From Arthrobacter pityocampae (GTDB lineage Bacteria > Actinomycetota > Actinomycetes > Actinomycetales > Micrococcaceae): DNA of 64,000 nt. The translations under genes were made by a program, and so were the position numbers. A model generated the notes under the pieces. It did no database searches and had not been told where the DNA came from. It saw only the letters and a program-made list of their open reading frames with translations. The DNA lies in NCBI RefSeq assembly GCF_002927275.1, contig NZ_PRKW01000001.1:1-64000 (forward strand), in the 5' to 3' direction. Positions 16,615 through 25,073 of the stretch are shown here, piece after piece; within the stretch, counting starts at the first letter, position 1, and every line of letters starts with the position of its first letter.

Positions 16615-16941
16615 CAGTACCTTAAATCCTTCGTCGGCCCGCTCCGCCGCTACCTGGAGCGGAGTACTGCTTTGTGCAATGTGACAATTCAGCAGGATGA
16701 ACCGCTGATCATCACCGATACACGGGCCGACCCTCGCTTCTCGACCAACCCGTTGGTGCTGGCCGCACCGTTCATCCGGTTCTACGCCGGCGTCCCCTTA
16801 CGCGGCCCGGGCGGATCGTTCGTCGGCAGCTTCTGCATCATGGACCAGACCGCTCGGGACTTCTCTCGTCATGATCGACAGAAGCTCCACGCACTGGCCT
16901 ACCAGGCAGAAGCCGAGCTCAACGCCGGGCTGCTCCCCTGA
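16615..16941 (+). pseudogene. GAF-domain sensor, C-terminal fragment
   Basis: From about codon 20 the frame reads CNVTIQQDEPLIITDTRADP, then FSTNPLV and IRFYAGVPLRGPGGSFVG. This is the second half of a GAF domain of the cyanobacterial phytochrome/FhlA type. The first half of the domain (catalysing ligand entry) is missing, and the frame is closed upstream by TAG 16612. A TTG at 16672 could start an 89-residue remnant. Neighbouring sequence holds another relic (DUF1272), so the block appears to be decaying. Confidence 0.6.
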
Positions 16942-17147
16942 TCCTGCGCATCGCCGCAGCCATCACCCGGCACCTGACACACCCAGGTCGCTTACAACAA
17001 CGTGGGAAATGCGGCCAACTCGACTCCTCATACACTCATCGAAGGCTGATTTCCTCATTCCTCAGAAACCCCGCAAACCACCGGCTAGGACTCCCTCGTC
17101 GGGACCTGTCGGAAGTCCTCCGGGTACGACCGTGGTCAGCTTGCTTC

Positions 17148-17693
17148 TCAGCGGTCACGCGCCTCTCGGAGGCGGTTCGCGCGTCGGAAGCTGAGCAGAC
17201 TTCCGATGATCGCGGCGAGACCGCCGATCATGCCGCCGACGACGGCACCCTGTGCCATGCCGCCGAAGAATCCCTCGCCGGGGGTCACCTCGATGCGAGA
17301 AATGGTCAGCAGCGGTTGGCCGGCGAAGATGGTGTACGCCATGGCCGCAAAGGTCAGGGTCATCATGGCTCCGAAGACAACGGTGCTGACCATCGTGGAC
17401 CGGGCGCCCGCGGTCTCGGCGAGCATCTGCACGTTCACGTTCCGCCGCCTGGCGTACCAGACGGCGGCACCCGATGGCAGGAGTGTCACCACCAGCAGGA
17501 CTACCGGCAGCAGCAGGAACCCGAAGACGGACGCAAGGAAGGCGCTCACCAGACCTGCGTACAGTGCGGTCGTCAGACCGAAGGTGCTGGCCTCCATGAA
17601 CACCGCCCGTTCACGCTCATCCCCGTAAGCGGGGCTGTCGAGGTCCATGATTCGTTCGGCGACCCGATCCAGCTTGTTGGGCCTGTGAGTCAT
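17148..17693 (-). CDS. Four-TM membrane protein paired with an Xre regulator
   Basis: A 181-residue protein with a charged N-terminus ([20 protein letters not shown]) and four hydrophobic segments (about 36-58, 60-80, 102-124, 145-166), ending in a basic tail. The start ATG overlaps the stop of the Xre-type gene (ATGA), so the pair is translationally coupled. Such regulator-membrane protein pairs are common in actinobacteria, and the membrane partner is usually uncharacterised. No catalytic motif is visible. Confidence 0.7.
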   Translation of the reverse strand: MTHRPNKLDRVAERIMDLDSPAYGDERERAVFMEASTFGLTTALYAGLVSAFLASVFGFLLLPVVLLVVTLLPSGAAVWYARRRNVNVQMLAETAGARSTMVSTVVFGAMMTLTFAAMAYTIFAGQPLLTISRIEVTPGEGFFGGMAQGAVVGGMIGGLAAIIGSLLSFRRANRLREARDR

Positions 17694-17917
17694 CTGCTGT
17701 CTCCCGTCTCATTGGTGAAGAGTTCCTCGACAGTCCTGTCCAAAGCCTTGGCGATCCGTAGGGCGAGATACACCGAGGGGGCGTAGTCGCCCTGCTCGAC
17801 GGCGATGATCGTCTGCCTGCTGACGCCCACCAGATCGGCAAGCTCGGCCTGAGTGAGGCGATGCTCTTTCCGGCGCTCCCGCACCGGGCTTGCCCTGTCA
17901 GTGTCCCCGGGAACCAT
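17690..17917 (-). CDS. Small Xre-family HTH regulator
   Basis: A 75-residue protein that is little more than a Cro/C1-type helix-turn-helix: '[20 protein letters not shown]' followed by '[20 protein letters not shown]'. This subfamily (YozG-like) typically autoregulates a two-gene unit with a membrane protein. The coupled downstream gene here is such a protein. Two 18-bp direct repeats just upstream of the start codon (17927-17967) are plausible binding sites. Confidence 0.85.
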   Translation of the reverse strand: MVPGDTDRASPVRERRKEHRLTQAELADLVGVSRQTIIAVEQGDYAPSVYLALRIAKALDRTVEELFTNETGDSR

Positions 17918-17926
17918 GGCTTGATG

Positions 17927-17967
17927 TTAAGGATCATTGACATGCAGTGTCAAGGATCATAAACATG
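17927..17967. promoter_or_regulatory. Tandem direct repeats upstream of the Xre regulator
   Basis: TTAAGGATCATTGACATG (17927-17944) and TCAAGGATCATAAACATG (17950-17967) match at 15 of 18 positions with a 23-bp period. They sit 10 bp upstream of the regulator start codon. The placement and the two-turn spacing suggest tandem operators for the Xre protein. Confidence 0.55.
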
Positions 17968-18185
17968 CGGTGACGTGCTGACGGCTGGACACAAGAGATC
18001 GCCCATGGCCGCTCCCCCGCGCCGTTTCACTTCCCCACGGAGTCGCGGACTGGCCATCTTCATCCCTATTTATGGGTGCTGGGTGGCCCGGACCGGACGC
18101 GGCCCGGAGGAACAGGCCGGGTACTGGGGGTTATCTCTCGTCCCGGGACAGCATCCACCGGCCCGCTGATAGCTCCTGCCACCAG

Positions 18186-18221
18186 TCCAATCAAAGGATC
18201 CTCAGGCTGGAACCCGTGCTG
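18186..18221 (+). repeat. 36-bp intergenic repeat, copy 5 of 6
   Basis: TCCAATCAAAGGATCCTCAG followed by GCTGGAACCCG. It lies in the 17968-18341 gap, in which I see no gene. It is the only copy not near a recognisable gene end on the + strand. Confidence 0.45.
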
Positions 18222-18341
18222 CAGTACGGATGTCAGTTTCCTGCGAAAAGGTGAAGCTTCCAGGGGTGGATGGGCGTTCCTCGTGGTGAGAGCGACTGTC
18301 GTACCAGCAGGGGTACGCGCCGGGCCGAGGATCCTGCCTTC

Positions 18342-18539
18342 TTAGGCCGCCTCTACGTCGATGACCAGCAGCGGTGAGGGCAGCGTCAGGACCGGGGCGG
18401 GACGACGCTCACGCAGGGCTATCTGGATCGGCAGCGGCGGCATCAACCGACCCCGCTCGATGAGCTCGAGGGTCCGCCGGGACTGCGGGACGGGTGTCTT
18501 CGAGTCTGCGTCGTGGTACTCGCCGGGGTGGGTGATCAT
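18342..18539 (-). CDS. Small hypothetical protein (65 aa)
   Basis: From ATG 18539 the product begins MITHPGEYHDADSKTPVPQS and ends in a Pro/Leu-rich tail (TLPSPLLVIDVEAA). AGAGAAG lies about 9 bases upstream of the start. The frame is open further upstream, but that part is Arg/His-rich and looks non-coding. No family is recognised; it may be a small regulatory or remnant gene. Confidence 0.35.
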   Translation of the reverse strand: MITHPGEYHDADSKTPVPQSRRTLELIERGRLMPPLPIQIALRERRPAPVLTLPSPLLVIDVEAA

Positions 18540-18746
18540 GGCTGGCTTCTCTTGCTGGTGTTGAGTCTGTCCATAGGCTATTCGTCGCCGGTGACAGTTA
18601 AGCGGGGTGCTCCCGCAGTGAGAATCGTCATTACGGCGGCGATCTCCGGCTGCTACTGGGCCCCCGGCAGGCTTGGTGACGCCGGTGATCATCCGGTACC
18701 GTCGGCGCCGAGGAAACCAGGACGATGCCGCCGATAAGCTGCTCTG

Positions 18747-18893
18747 ATGGTGGTTACGGGAGTCATTCGAGGCGCTGAGCTGGACCAGGTGAACGCCGAG
18801 GGCGCGGCGTACGAGGACGCTGAAGCGCAGGTGCTGTCCCGAGTGCCAGAAGGATTTTTCCTACTTGCGATCTACACGGACCGGGACTCGTAG
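18747..18893 (+). CDS. Small conserved protein (48 aa)
   Basis: MVVTGVIRGAELDQVNAEGA, then a helix 'AYEDAEAQVLSRVPEGFFLLAI' and the end YTDRDS. This strand-helix-strand layout recurs in short actinobacterial proteins of the form 'VTGxIRG...YExAxxxAxxxVPEGWxLLxIRVDR'. It was found by reading the sequence. The promoter and partner are unclear, and the function is unknown. Confidence 0.45.
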   Translation: MVVTGVIRGAELDQVNAEGAAYEDAEAQVLSRVPEGFFLLAIYTDRDS

Positions 18894-19170
18894 GACATGG
18901 GCCTCTTAGGCAACGAGACGGAGTTGGACCGAAGGCCATTGGCCTCCTGCGAGCCGCCCTCGAGCAAGAGCGGAGAGAAATAGATCCCCGCTCCTTTCAA
19001 GACGCTGGGCGACCGGTTCGTTGCGTCTGTCATGCCGGCAGGACGCGAAGGAATGGCAGGTGAGTCAGATGCTCGTACGACGGCGGGATCGCGAACACGA
19101 TCCGCGTCCTGAAGGCCGCACTAAGCGAAGATGCCGAACCGGATTCACCATCCGACGGTAAGATTCCGGC

Positions 19171-19533
19171 ATGAAGACGGACGAGAAGACCCTGACCCGG
19201 GTCTACCGCATGCCGTTCTCCGCGGTGTATCCCCACTACGTCACGAAAGTGGAAAGGAAGGGCCGCACGAAAGCCGAGCTGCACCAGGTCATCACGTGGC
19301 TGACCGGCTTCACTGACGCCGACCTCGAACGTCATCTAGCGCGGGAGACCTCGTTCGAGGCGTTCTTCGCCGACGCACACCTGAACTCCAACGCCCCACT
19401 GATCACCGGCGTCGTGTGCGGAGTGCGGGTCGAAGACATCGACGACCCCGTGATGCAGAAAGTCCGCTATCTCGACAAGCTGGTCGATGAACTGGCCCGA
19501 GGCAAGACCATCGAGAAGATCCTGCGATCCTGA
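19171..19533 (+). CDS. DUF2200-family protein
   Basis: A 120-residue protein that reads as a complete DUF2200 domain: 'RVYRMPFSAVYPHYVTKVER', 'KAELHQVITWLTGF', 'NSNAPLITGVVCGVRVEDI' and 'MQKVRYLDKLVDELARGKTI'. The family is widespread in bacteria and of unknown biochemical role; the fold is small alpha/beta. It is monocistronic and the length is normal. Confidence 0.88.
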   Translation: MKTDEKTLTRVYRMPFSAVYPHYVTKVERKGRTKAELHQVITWLTGFTDADLERHLARETSFEAFFADAHLNSNAPLITGVVCGVRVEDIDDPVMQKVRYLDKLVDELARGKTIEKILRS

Positions 19534-19718
19534 CCCCTGCCCCGCCACTCACCCGCCCGCCGGAAGATCCTCATCGTGCGGTTGGGTCGAGGCGTGGACG
19601 GTGATGGCGGTGGTGCTGACGATGGGCGAACGCGCCGCCGTCGATGCCCCGCGAAGGGACGCACCATTGAGTAAGGTACCCGGCGCCTCGAGTGGTGCCG
19701 TGCAGCCCCTCACCGCCC

Positions 19719-20294
19719 TCAGCGAATGACGTCGTAGATGGACTTCATCACGCCGTTCGCGTAGGCCTCCGACTCGCGCAGGTGCAACTGCTGCCGCTGC
19801 CGATCCTCCGCGCTGAACAACCTCTTGCCCGCTCCGAGCAGGACCGGAAACACCAGAAGGTTGTACCGGTCGATCAAAGCCGCGTCGGCGAGGGTCCGCG
19901 CGAGCTCGGCACTGCCATGAATGAAGATCGCACCCCCGTCGCCCTGCTTGAGCGCCGCGACGTCCTCGACGGATCGCAGGATCTGCAGGGGACCCCACCC
20001 ATCGATGAGAGCGTCCTCGTCAAGACTCGACGACACGACGTACTTGGGAAGGTCCTTGTACGCCGCGTGATCCTCGGATCCGGCCCACACCGGAGCGAAC
20101 GCCTCATAGCTCCGCCGCCCGAACATCAGCGCTGTCGTCTCCTCCAGCTCCTCGCCCTTCAACGCGAAAGCCTCCGGCAGGAACTCGGTGCTCAACACCC
20201 ATCCGCCGCCAGGGTGCCCCTCTTCAACGCCGCCCGGCGAGTCCACCACACCATCCAGCGACATGAACCCCGTCCACACCAATTCCCGTGCCAT
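19719..20294 (-). CDS. Dihydrofolate reductase-like protein (RibD C-terminal family)
   Basis: A 191-residue protein starting MARELVWTGFMSLDGVVDSP, the usual opening of the RibD-C/YwjB-like dihydrofolate reductase fold. It also has 'ALMFGRRSYEAFAPVW' (nucleotide-contacting turn), 'GAIFIHGSAELARTLADA' (NADPH loop) and 'LVFPVLLGAGKRLF'. Members are NADPH-dependent reductases whose substrates are mostly unknown. They are not folate enzymes in general. The frame is open seven codons upstream, but ATG 20294 matches the family start. It is monocistronic. Confidence 0.85.
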   Translation of the reverse strand: MARELVWTGFMSLDGVVDSPGGVEEGHPGGGWVLSTEFLPEAFALKGEELEETTALMFGRRSYEAFAPVWAGSEDHAAYKDLPKYVVSSSLDEDALIDGWGPLQILRSVEDVAALKQGDGGAIFIHGSAELARTLADAALIDRYNLLVFPVLLGAGKRLFSAEDRQRQQLHLRESEAYANGVMKSIYDVIR

Positions 20295-20470
20295 CCGATA
20301 CCTCCATTGCCTCATCCAGTTGACCTATACGTACAAAGTAGACGCCACACGCACCACAGACTCATCGCCCCGGTCAATCCCTCCGAAACCAGCCGAGCCA
20401 GAGCCACCAAAACCCAGCACTATTGGCCCTCCAGAGAGCTGCAGCAGACCACCGTACATAAACTCGGGCG

Positions 20471-21135
20471 ATGAACGAAGCCGCCACGATCCGGGAGCCC
20501 TCCCGGAAAGCGGGCCGCCTTGGCCTGCTGGTCGCCGGCGCGCTGGGGGTGCCCTTTATCGCCGCAGTCCTGCTGGCGGCGGCTCCCTTCATCCCGGCGA
20601 CGGAGAGCGGCGTGACCGGCGCCATCGTGTTGGGCTCCGCGCTCGGTTGGGCGCTCGTGGCGGTGTTCTCAGCGAGGTTCAGCGACCAGTCGCAGCAATG
20701 GGCTGTGGCTCCCGCCGTGTTCCTGGGTGTGAGCGGGCTGCTCCTGGTGGTGTTTGGCGCCCCGATGCAGGAGGCGCTTGCCTGGGTCTGGCACCCGACC
20801 TTGCTGGTGCTGGTGATTTGAATGGGCGTCATGATGCGGCGGCAACTTCACAGCCGGAGTGCGCGGACGATGCAGGACAGCGCCCCGATCGCCGCCGACC
20901 TGCGCACGCTGCTGCAGCGCGGGAACGAGCCCGGCCCCTATGTGCTGGCCGGACACTCCTTCGGCGGGCTCACGTCCTCACCTTCGCGGCCCGCTGCCCC
21001 GACGAGGTCGCCGGATTGGTACTCGTGGACTCGACCGCGCCGGCTCCCGATCCCGTGTCCGGTGCAACGCCCTCCCGTTCGATGGTTCGGCTCCCGGAGC
21101 GACATGACGTGCGCGTCGGCGGGTCGGCGGGATGA
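20471..21135 (+). pseudogene. Membrane-anchored alpha/beta hydrolase, deleted and frameshifted
   Basis: The first frame (20471-20821) encodes an N-terminal membrane part with about three hydrophobic helices, then stops. Next, 'IAADLRTLLQRGNEPGPYVL' and 'AGHSFGGL' appear, which is the nucleophile elbow (G-H-S-F-G-G) of an alpha/beta hydrolase. One base later the frame changes, and 'VLTFAARCPDEVAGLVLVDS' plus 'TAPAPDPVSGATP' continue to a stop at 21133. Inserting one base after GGGCTC would restore G-G-L-Y-V-L-T-F. About 70 codons of the hydrolase core before the elbow are missing, as is the end carrying the catalytic His. The gene is inactive. Confidence 0.7.
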
Positions 21136-21229
21136 CCGGGCCGCGAGCTGTGATGCTTGTTCGGTGGCAGAGCTGCACCGGATCTGGTCCTTCTCTGGCC
21201 AAGAACCGCGGTGTCTTTCACACTGAGCT

Positions 21230-21979
21230 ATGGACACGACATCACTTCTCGAGATCGATACCGGTCGTGGGTCGATGAGCGCCTATGCGGCGGTGCCGAC
21301 GACCGAACCACCGTGGCCAGGCGTCGTCGTGATTCACGACTTCACGGGGATGAGCCAGGACCTTCAGGGCCACGCCCGCTGGCTCGCCGGGGAAGGTTTC
21401 CTGACGATCGCACCTGACCTCTACTACTGGGGCAGCAGACTGCGCTGCCTGCGCACGATCATGAGAGACCTTGGCCCGCGCCGGGGTCGGTCCTTCGACG
21501 ACATCGAGGCAGCACGGCAATGGCTCCGGAATCACGACGGGTGCACAGATGTCGTCGGCGTGGTCGGGTTCTGCATGGGCGGCGGGTACGCCATCGCCTT
21601 GGCCGAGGGCCACGATTTCAGTGCTTCGGCCGTCAACTACGGCGGCTGCCCCTCGGATGCCAGGACCTGGTTGACGCAGGCGTGCCCGGTCGTGGGTAGC
21701 TTCGGAGGTGCTGACAGGTCCCCACTGGGCGCCCGCGCCGGTGAGCAGCTGGACGAGCTGCTCACCGAGTTCGAGGTGCCCCACGACATCAAGATCTACC
21801 CGGGGGTGGGCCACGGATTCATGAATGACCACGCACCCGAGGATCAGACGCTGTTCCTGCGCTTCCTCGCCCGCATCTCCGGCACCAGGTACGACGAAGC
21901 CGCCACCGCGGATGCCCGCGGGCGGATCATCCGGTTCTTCACCACACACCTGAGCCCAGATACACCCCCGTGTCCATGA
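21230..21979 (+). CDS. Dienelactone hydrolase family protein
   Basis: A 249-residue alpha/beta hydrolase. It has the nucleophile Cys C115 in 'GFCMGGGYAIAL', the oxyanion region near 'PGVVVIHDFTGMS', and the catalytic His in 'YPGVGHGFMNDH'. These are the hallmarks of dienelactone hydrolases. True dienelactone hydrolases act in chlorocatechol breakdown, but no catechol genes are nearby, so a general carboxyl-ester or lactone hydrolase is more likely. The length is slightly longer than the typical 230-240 residues. It starts at ATG 21230 and stands alone. Confidence 0.87.
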   Translation: MDTTSLLEIDTGRGSMSAYAAVPTTEPPWPGVVVIHDFTGMSQDLQGHARWLAGEGFLTIAPDLYYWGSRLRCLRTIMRDLGPRRGRSFDDIEAARQWLRNHDGCTDVVGVVGFCMGGGYAIALAEGHDFSASAVNYGGCPSDARTWLTQACPVVGSFGGADRSPLGARAGEQLDELLTEFEVPHDIKIYPGVGHGFMNDHAPEDQTLFLRFLARISGTRYDEAATADARGRIIRFFTTHLSPDTPPCP

Positions 21980-22022
21980 GCACGGGCAACGACTGATCCG
22001 ACCCGACGGCCCAGGGCAGCAC

Positions 22023-22299
22023 TCACGACTTAGGCAGGTTGCGGGCCACCCTGTACCGTGGCGCAATCGCGACCCCCGCGCTCGACAATGGATTGCCTCG
22101 CACCCCCGAGACGACTCCGTAATTCTTTGGGTCGTGGAGAAGCTGTAGAGGTGAAGGCACATCACCGGAGCGAATCTTGCCGTTGGCGGACGAGCCCACA
22201 TCGCCGCGCGGCGGGAGGGGACCAGGCGTGACGAAGCGGACCTCATCACCGTGTACCTGCGCCTGACCATAGCGGCGGGAGCGCTGACCAAGACTTCAC
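22023..22299 (-). pseudogene. C-terminal remnant of an unidentified protein
   Basis: On the - strand an open frame of about 90 codons without a start codon ends at TGA 22023-22025. It reads like a genuine protein end: 'GDEVRFVTPGPLPPRGDVGS', 'KIRSGDVPSPLQLLHDPKNY' and 'GVVSGVRGNPLSSAGVAIA'. It is closed on the 5' side by TGA near 22300. I do not recognise the family. It occupies part of the 21980-22682 gap, in which nothing else is seen. Confidence 0.35.
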
Positions 22300-22682
22300 C
22301 CCAGAACGTCAGGCCAAGGCGTCATCGCCCACCCACGCACCGGTGACCGAACTGCCCAGTCCGCATGTGGTGAGAAGGCACGGAACGACACGGTAACCGC
22401 GCTGCGTTTGTCTGCTAGGCCGAGAGTTCTCAGCCTTCAATCAAGACATCAACACTTCCCTCTGCCGAATGGAGGGGTGGCGATGGCGGGCCGCCCGCTC
22501 CCCCGATCCTGGACTTACCGACCGATCAGGGGGCCTTGCCGCTGATCCATCAGGGGATCCTCTGCTCGAAGCACGGCCGCATGCGGGCGGCAGGAGTTTC
22601 TCGGTGACTCATTGCTGACCCGACAGCGGGCTGTCATTCTTGCCGGATCCGCACTTCCGACGGTGAACGAGAGGAAGAAACG

Positions 22683-23009
22683 ATGCCGCTCTATTTGTCG
22701 AAGTTCAGCTACACACCGGAGACCTGGGCGAGACTGATCAGCAACCCCGAAGACCGCGGAAAGGCCGCCCAGGCTTATATCGAGTCGGTTGGAGGGAAGC
22801 TCCACGGATTCTGGTACGCCTTCGGGGCCCATGACGGCTATAACCTATGGGAGGCTCCCGACAACGTGTCCATGGCCGCGGTCGCACTGGCAATCAGCGG
22901 AGGCGGCGCCCTGAGCTCCTTCGAAACGACAGCGCTCCTGAGCGTCGACGAGACGATGGAAGCCTTGCGCAGCGCCGAGCAGATTCGGTACCCACCTCCC
23001 GGCGCCTGA
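22683..23009 (+). CDS. GYD-domain protein
   Basis: A 108-residue single-domain protein of the ferredoxin-like GYD family. It opens MPLYLSKFSYTPETWARLI, has 'SVGGKLHGFWYAFGAHDGYN' (the family name comes from the G-x-Y-D/G-Y-D turn, here 'HDGYNLWE'), and ends with 'LLSVDETMEALRSAEQIR'. GAGAGGAAG lies 6 bases before the ATG. The biochemical role of the family is not established. It is monocistronic. Confidence 0.87.
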   Translation: MPLYLSKFSYTPETWARLISNPEDRGKAAQAYIESVGGKLHGFWYAFGAHDGYNLWEAPDNVSMAAVALAISGGGALSSFETTALLSVDETMEALRSAEQIRYPPPGA

Positions 23010-23089
23010 CAATCCCCGCGCACCTGCGCCACGGCCAGGTGCCTGCATCCATCCGCTCACCCTGCGTGTGCGGTGGATAGTCTTGCTGC

Positions 23090-23584
23090 GTGCAGATTGT
23101 TCCCTTCACCGAAGAACATCGCGAACCGCTCCTCGCTCTCTCACTGCGTGCGTGGGAACCCGTCTTCCCGCTACTCGAACCGGCTGTGCCGGCATTCGTC
23201 TACGAGACCTTCTACCCCGAGGGGTGGCGCAAGCGGCAATTCGACGACTTGAGCGCCACCCTCGACACCGAGCCGCAGAACGTGGACGTCGCGCTGATCG
23301 ACGGCCTACCTGTCGGCTGGGTCTGCACCCGCCTTCACCCCGAGGACACCATGGGTGAGGTGTACGTCCTCGCCGTCGACCCACCGCACCAAGGAAAAGG
23401 GGTGGGCGCCGCGCTCATGCAGCATTCCCTCGAACGAGCAAGATCAAACGGCATGCGCATGATGATGGTCGAGACAGGCGATGACCCCGGCCACGCGCCT
23501 GCACGCCGTGTGTACGAGGGAGCCGGTTTCGAGCGGTGGCCTGTCGCTCGCTACTTCAAGGACATCACCCCAGCGGCTGAGTGA
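23090..23584 (+). CDS. GNAT-family N-acetyltransferase
   Basis: A 164-residue acetyltransferase starting at GTG 23090 (VQIVPFTEEHREPLLAL). The acetyl-CoA signature is 'VDPPHQGKGVGAALMQH' (Q/R-x-x-G-x-G/A), with the strand 'EVYVLAV' before it and the final 'ARRVYEGAGFERWPVARYFK' loop typical of the fold. It is complete, unlike the chimera at 12042. Substrate unknown; small-molecule or protein N-terminal acetylation are both possible. Confidence 0.87.
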   Translation: MQIVPFTEEHREPLLALSLRAWEPVFPLLEPAVPAFVYETFYPEGWRKRQFDDLSATLDTEPQNVDVALIDGLPVGWVCTRLHPEDTMGEVYVLAVDPPHQGKGVGAALMQHSLERARSNGMRMMMVETGDDPGHAPARRVYEGAGFERWPVARYFKDITPAAE

Positions 23585-23719
23585 TACCCCGGCGTCATCC
23601 TGCCCGGTGCAGCATGAACTGGAACGCGCTCAATGTCGTACAACCGTGGGATGCACGACAGGAGGCCGAGACGCGGCTGCCATCCCGCCCTCCCGGGTCG
23701 CGGCCCGCGATGAGCGGTC

Positions 23720-24406
23720 GTGTCAGCGTGCCCGGGTGGCGAGTTCCTCGAGGATCCGGAAACCCTGCCAGTCGACGGACCGGTGGACTGCCTCATCATC
23801 GGCGGCGTCCTCCTCATCGGAGGGTCGGCGCTGGCCTTACTCCTGCTTATCGGTGCTGCAGTCCTGTTCAAGCCCTGGCTGCTGTTCATCGACGTCAGGG
23901 TGGACGATGACATCCCCGTTGTCGCAGCAGCACCGACGACCGGAACGGACACCACCGCCCCGGACCCGGCGGGCTCCGGAGGCGACAGCGGACCAGCCAC
24001 CACGACCAGCCCGTCGACACCCCTGCCCACCCAGAGCGCTGCCGGCCCAGCCCTACTGAGCCAAGGCACCTTCATCGACCACGAGCATCCGACGTCGGGG
24101 ACCGCCAGCATCATCCTCCAATCCGACGGCTCACGGCTACTGGCTATCGAAGGGCTTCAGACCACGAACGGACCTGACGTCCATGTCTGGCTCAGCGCCG
24201 CGGACGTCGTCGAGGGCGTCGACGGCTGGTACACCGCCGGATCAGCGGAGCGCGTGGACCTCGGCCCGATCAAGGGCAACCAAGGCAATCAGGTGTACCC
24301 CATCCCTGACGACATGGACCTGGACCGGTTCCCAACCGTCGACCTCTGGTGCGTGCAGTTTGGGGTGTCCTTCGGCGCCGCGCAACTGTCCACCACTCCG
24401 AGCTGA
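23720..24406 (+). CDS. Membrane-anchored DM13-domain protein
   Basis: A 228-residue protein. A short N-terminus is followed by one membrane helix (about 26-48) and a Thr/Pro/Ser-rich linker (about 68-105). A DM13 domain forms the C-terminal 115 residues ('GTFIDHEHPTSGTASI', 'GPDVHVWLSAA', 'VDLWCVQFGVSFGAAQL'). DM13 is a beta-rich extracellular domain with a conserved Cys and is thought to have a redox or electron-transfer role. The GTG start at 23720 is the first in frame, but a start nearer the helix is possible. Confidence 0.78.
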   Translation: MSACPGGEFLEDPETLPVDGPVDCLIIGGVLLIGGSALALLLLIGAAVLFKPWLLFIDVRVDDDIPVVAAAPTTGTDTTAPDPAGSGGDSGPATTTSPSTPLPTQSAAGPALLSQGTFIDHEHPTSGTASIILQSDGSRLLAIEGLQTTNGPDVHVWLSAADVVEGVDGWYTAGSAERVDLGPIKGNQGNQVYPIPDDMDLDRFPTVDLWCVQFGVSFGAAQLSTTPS

Positions 24407-24445
24407 TAGATGCCGCTTCTCCTCATCCACGAGTGGTTCGGCGGA

Positions 24446-24610
24446 CGCGTTGGGTGAACTCCTGGTGACACGTTCGACGGCCCTTCGGGCTTCGAGGTCG
24501 ACCTTGGTGTAACGGACGTAGTTGGAGAGCCGTCCGGTTAGGGGGGCCGGGTGGGACCCGGGCCTGGTCTGCGCTTCCTTGACGATGATCTGCAGGGCCT
24601 CATGGTGGCA
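24446..24610 (-). pseudogene. Partial duplicate of the DUF6958-like gene at 30354
   Basis: About 50 codons read 'QTRPGSHPAPLTGRLSNYVR' and 'YTKVDLEARRAVERV'. They match the C-terminal half of the intact protein at 30354-30734, with 36 of 47 residues identical by eye. The upstream half is missing and the frame carries on into unrelated sequence. DNA similarity extends over the same span. It is a truncated paralogue about 6 kb from its intact copy. Confidence 0.65.
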
Positions 24611-24710
24611 CTCGCGCAATGGATCCTGAGATCGGTCGCGTACGCGTCTACGATCTCCGTACCGGCGGTGACGGAGGCCAGGCTGGCGCAAATGAGGACA
24701 CACGCACGGG

Positions 24711-24946
24711 ATGCTGCTCCTGGGCTGGATCGGGGAAGCCGGACCCGGCCCGAGCTACCTGGACGAAAGCTCCGGCGGCCCGGACAACGACTTCACGAAC
24801 CGGAACACCACCTTCACGACCTGGAACCTGCTCCACATGGCACGACTGCTGAATCAGCCGGAGGCATCCCCGCCTAGGGTAACCTTCCCGGCGCGTGGAG
24901 CGACGGCAACAGGTTCGGCCTCGAGGCCAATCCGGGATACCGGTAA
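24711..24946 (+). pseudogene. Flavodoxin-family oxidoreductase, C-terminal remnant with frameshift
   Basis: The frame reads 'GWIGEAGPGPSYLDESSGGP' and 'DNDFTNRNTTFTTWNLLHMA', a strongly conserved end of NADPH-dependent FMN reductase/flavodoxin-like proteins. It then loses frame. The true ending 'GNLPGAWSDGNRFGLEANPG' plus YR and TAA (24944-24946) lies in another frame. The N-terminal FMN-binding part is absent. This gives at least one frameshift and a 5' truncation, so it is non-functional. Confidence 0.65.
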
Positions 24947-25073
24947 GACGCTCGCCCGACATTCATCCTCACTCGGTTGATCTCCCCCGGCACGCAATCG
25001 CCTAGACCCAGCCGGTGAATGTACTGATCGGGTTCATGCGCTACGACTCAACGGAAGCGACATAAGCGGGACG

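Noticed and set aside
19030-19335. - strand frame with 'IPPSYEHLTHLPFLRVLPA' end
   Set aside because: Largely antisense to the intact DUF2200 gene; only about 30 codons lie outside it, too few to call a remnant.
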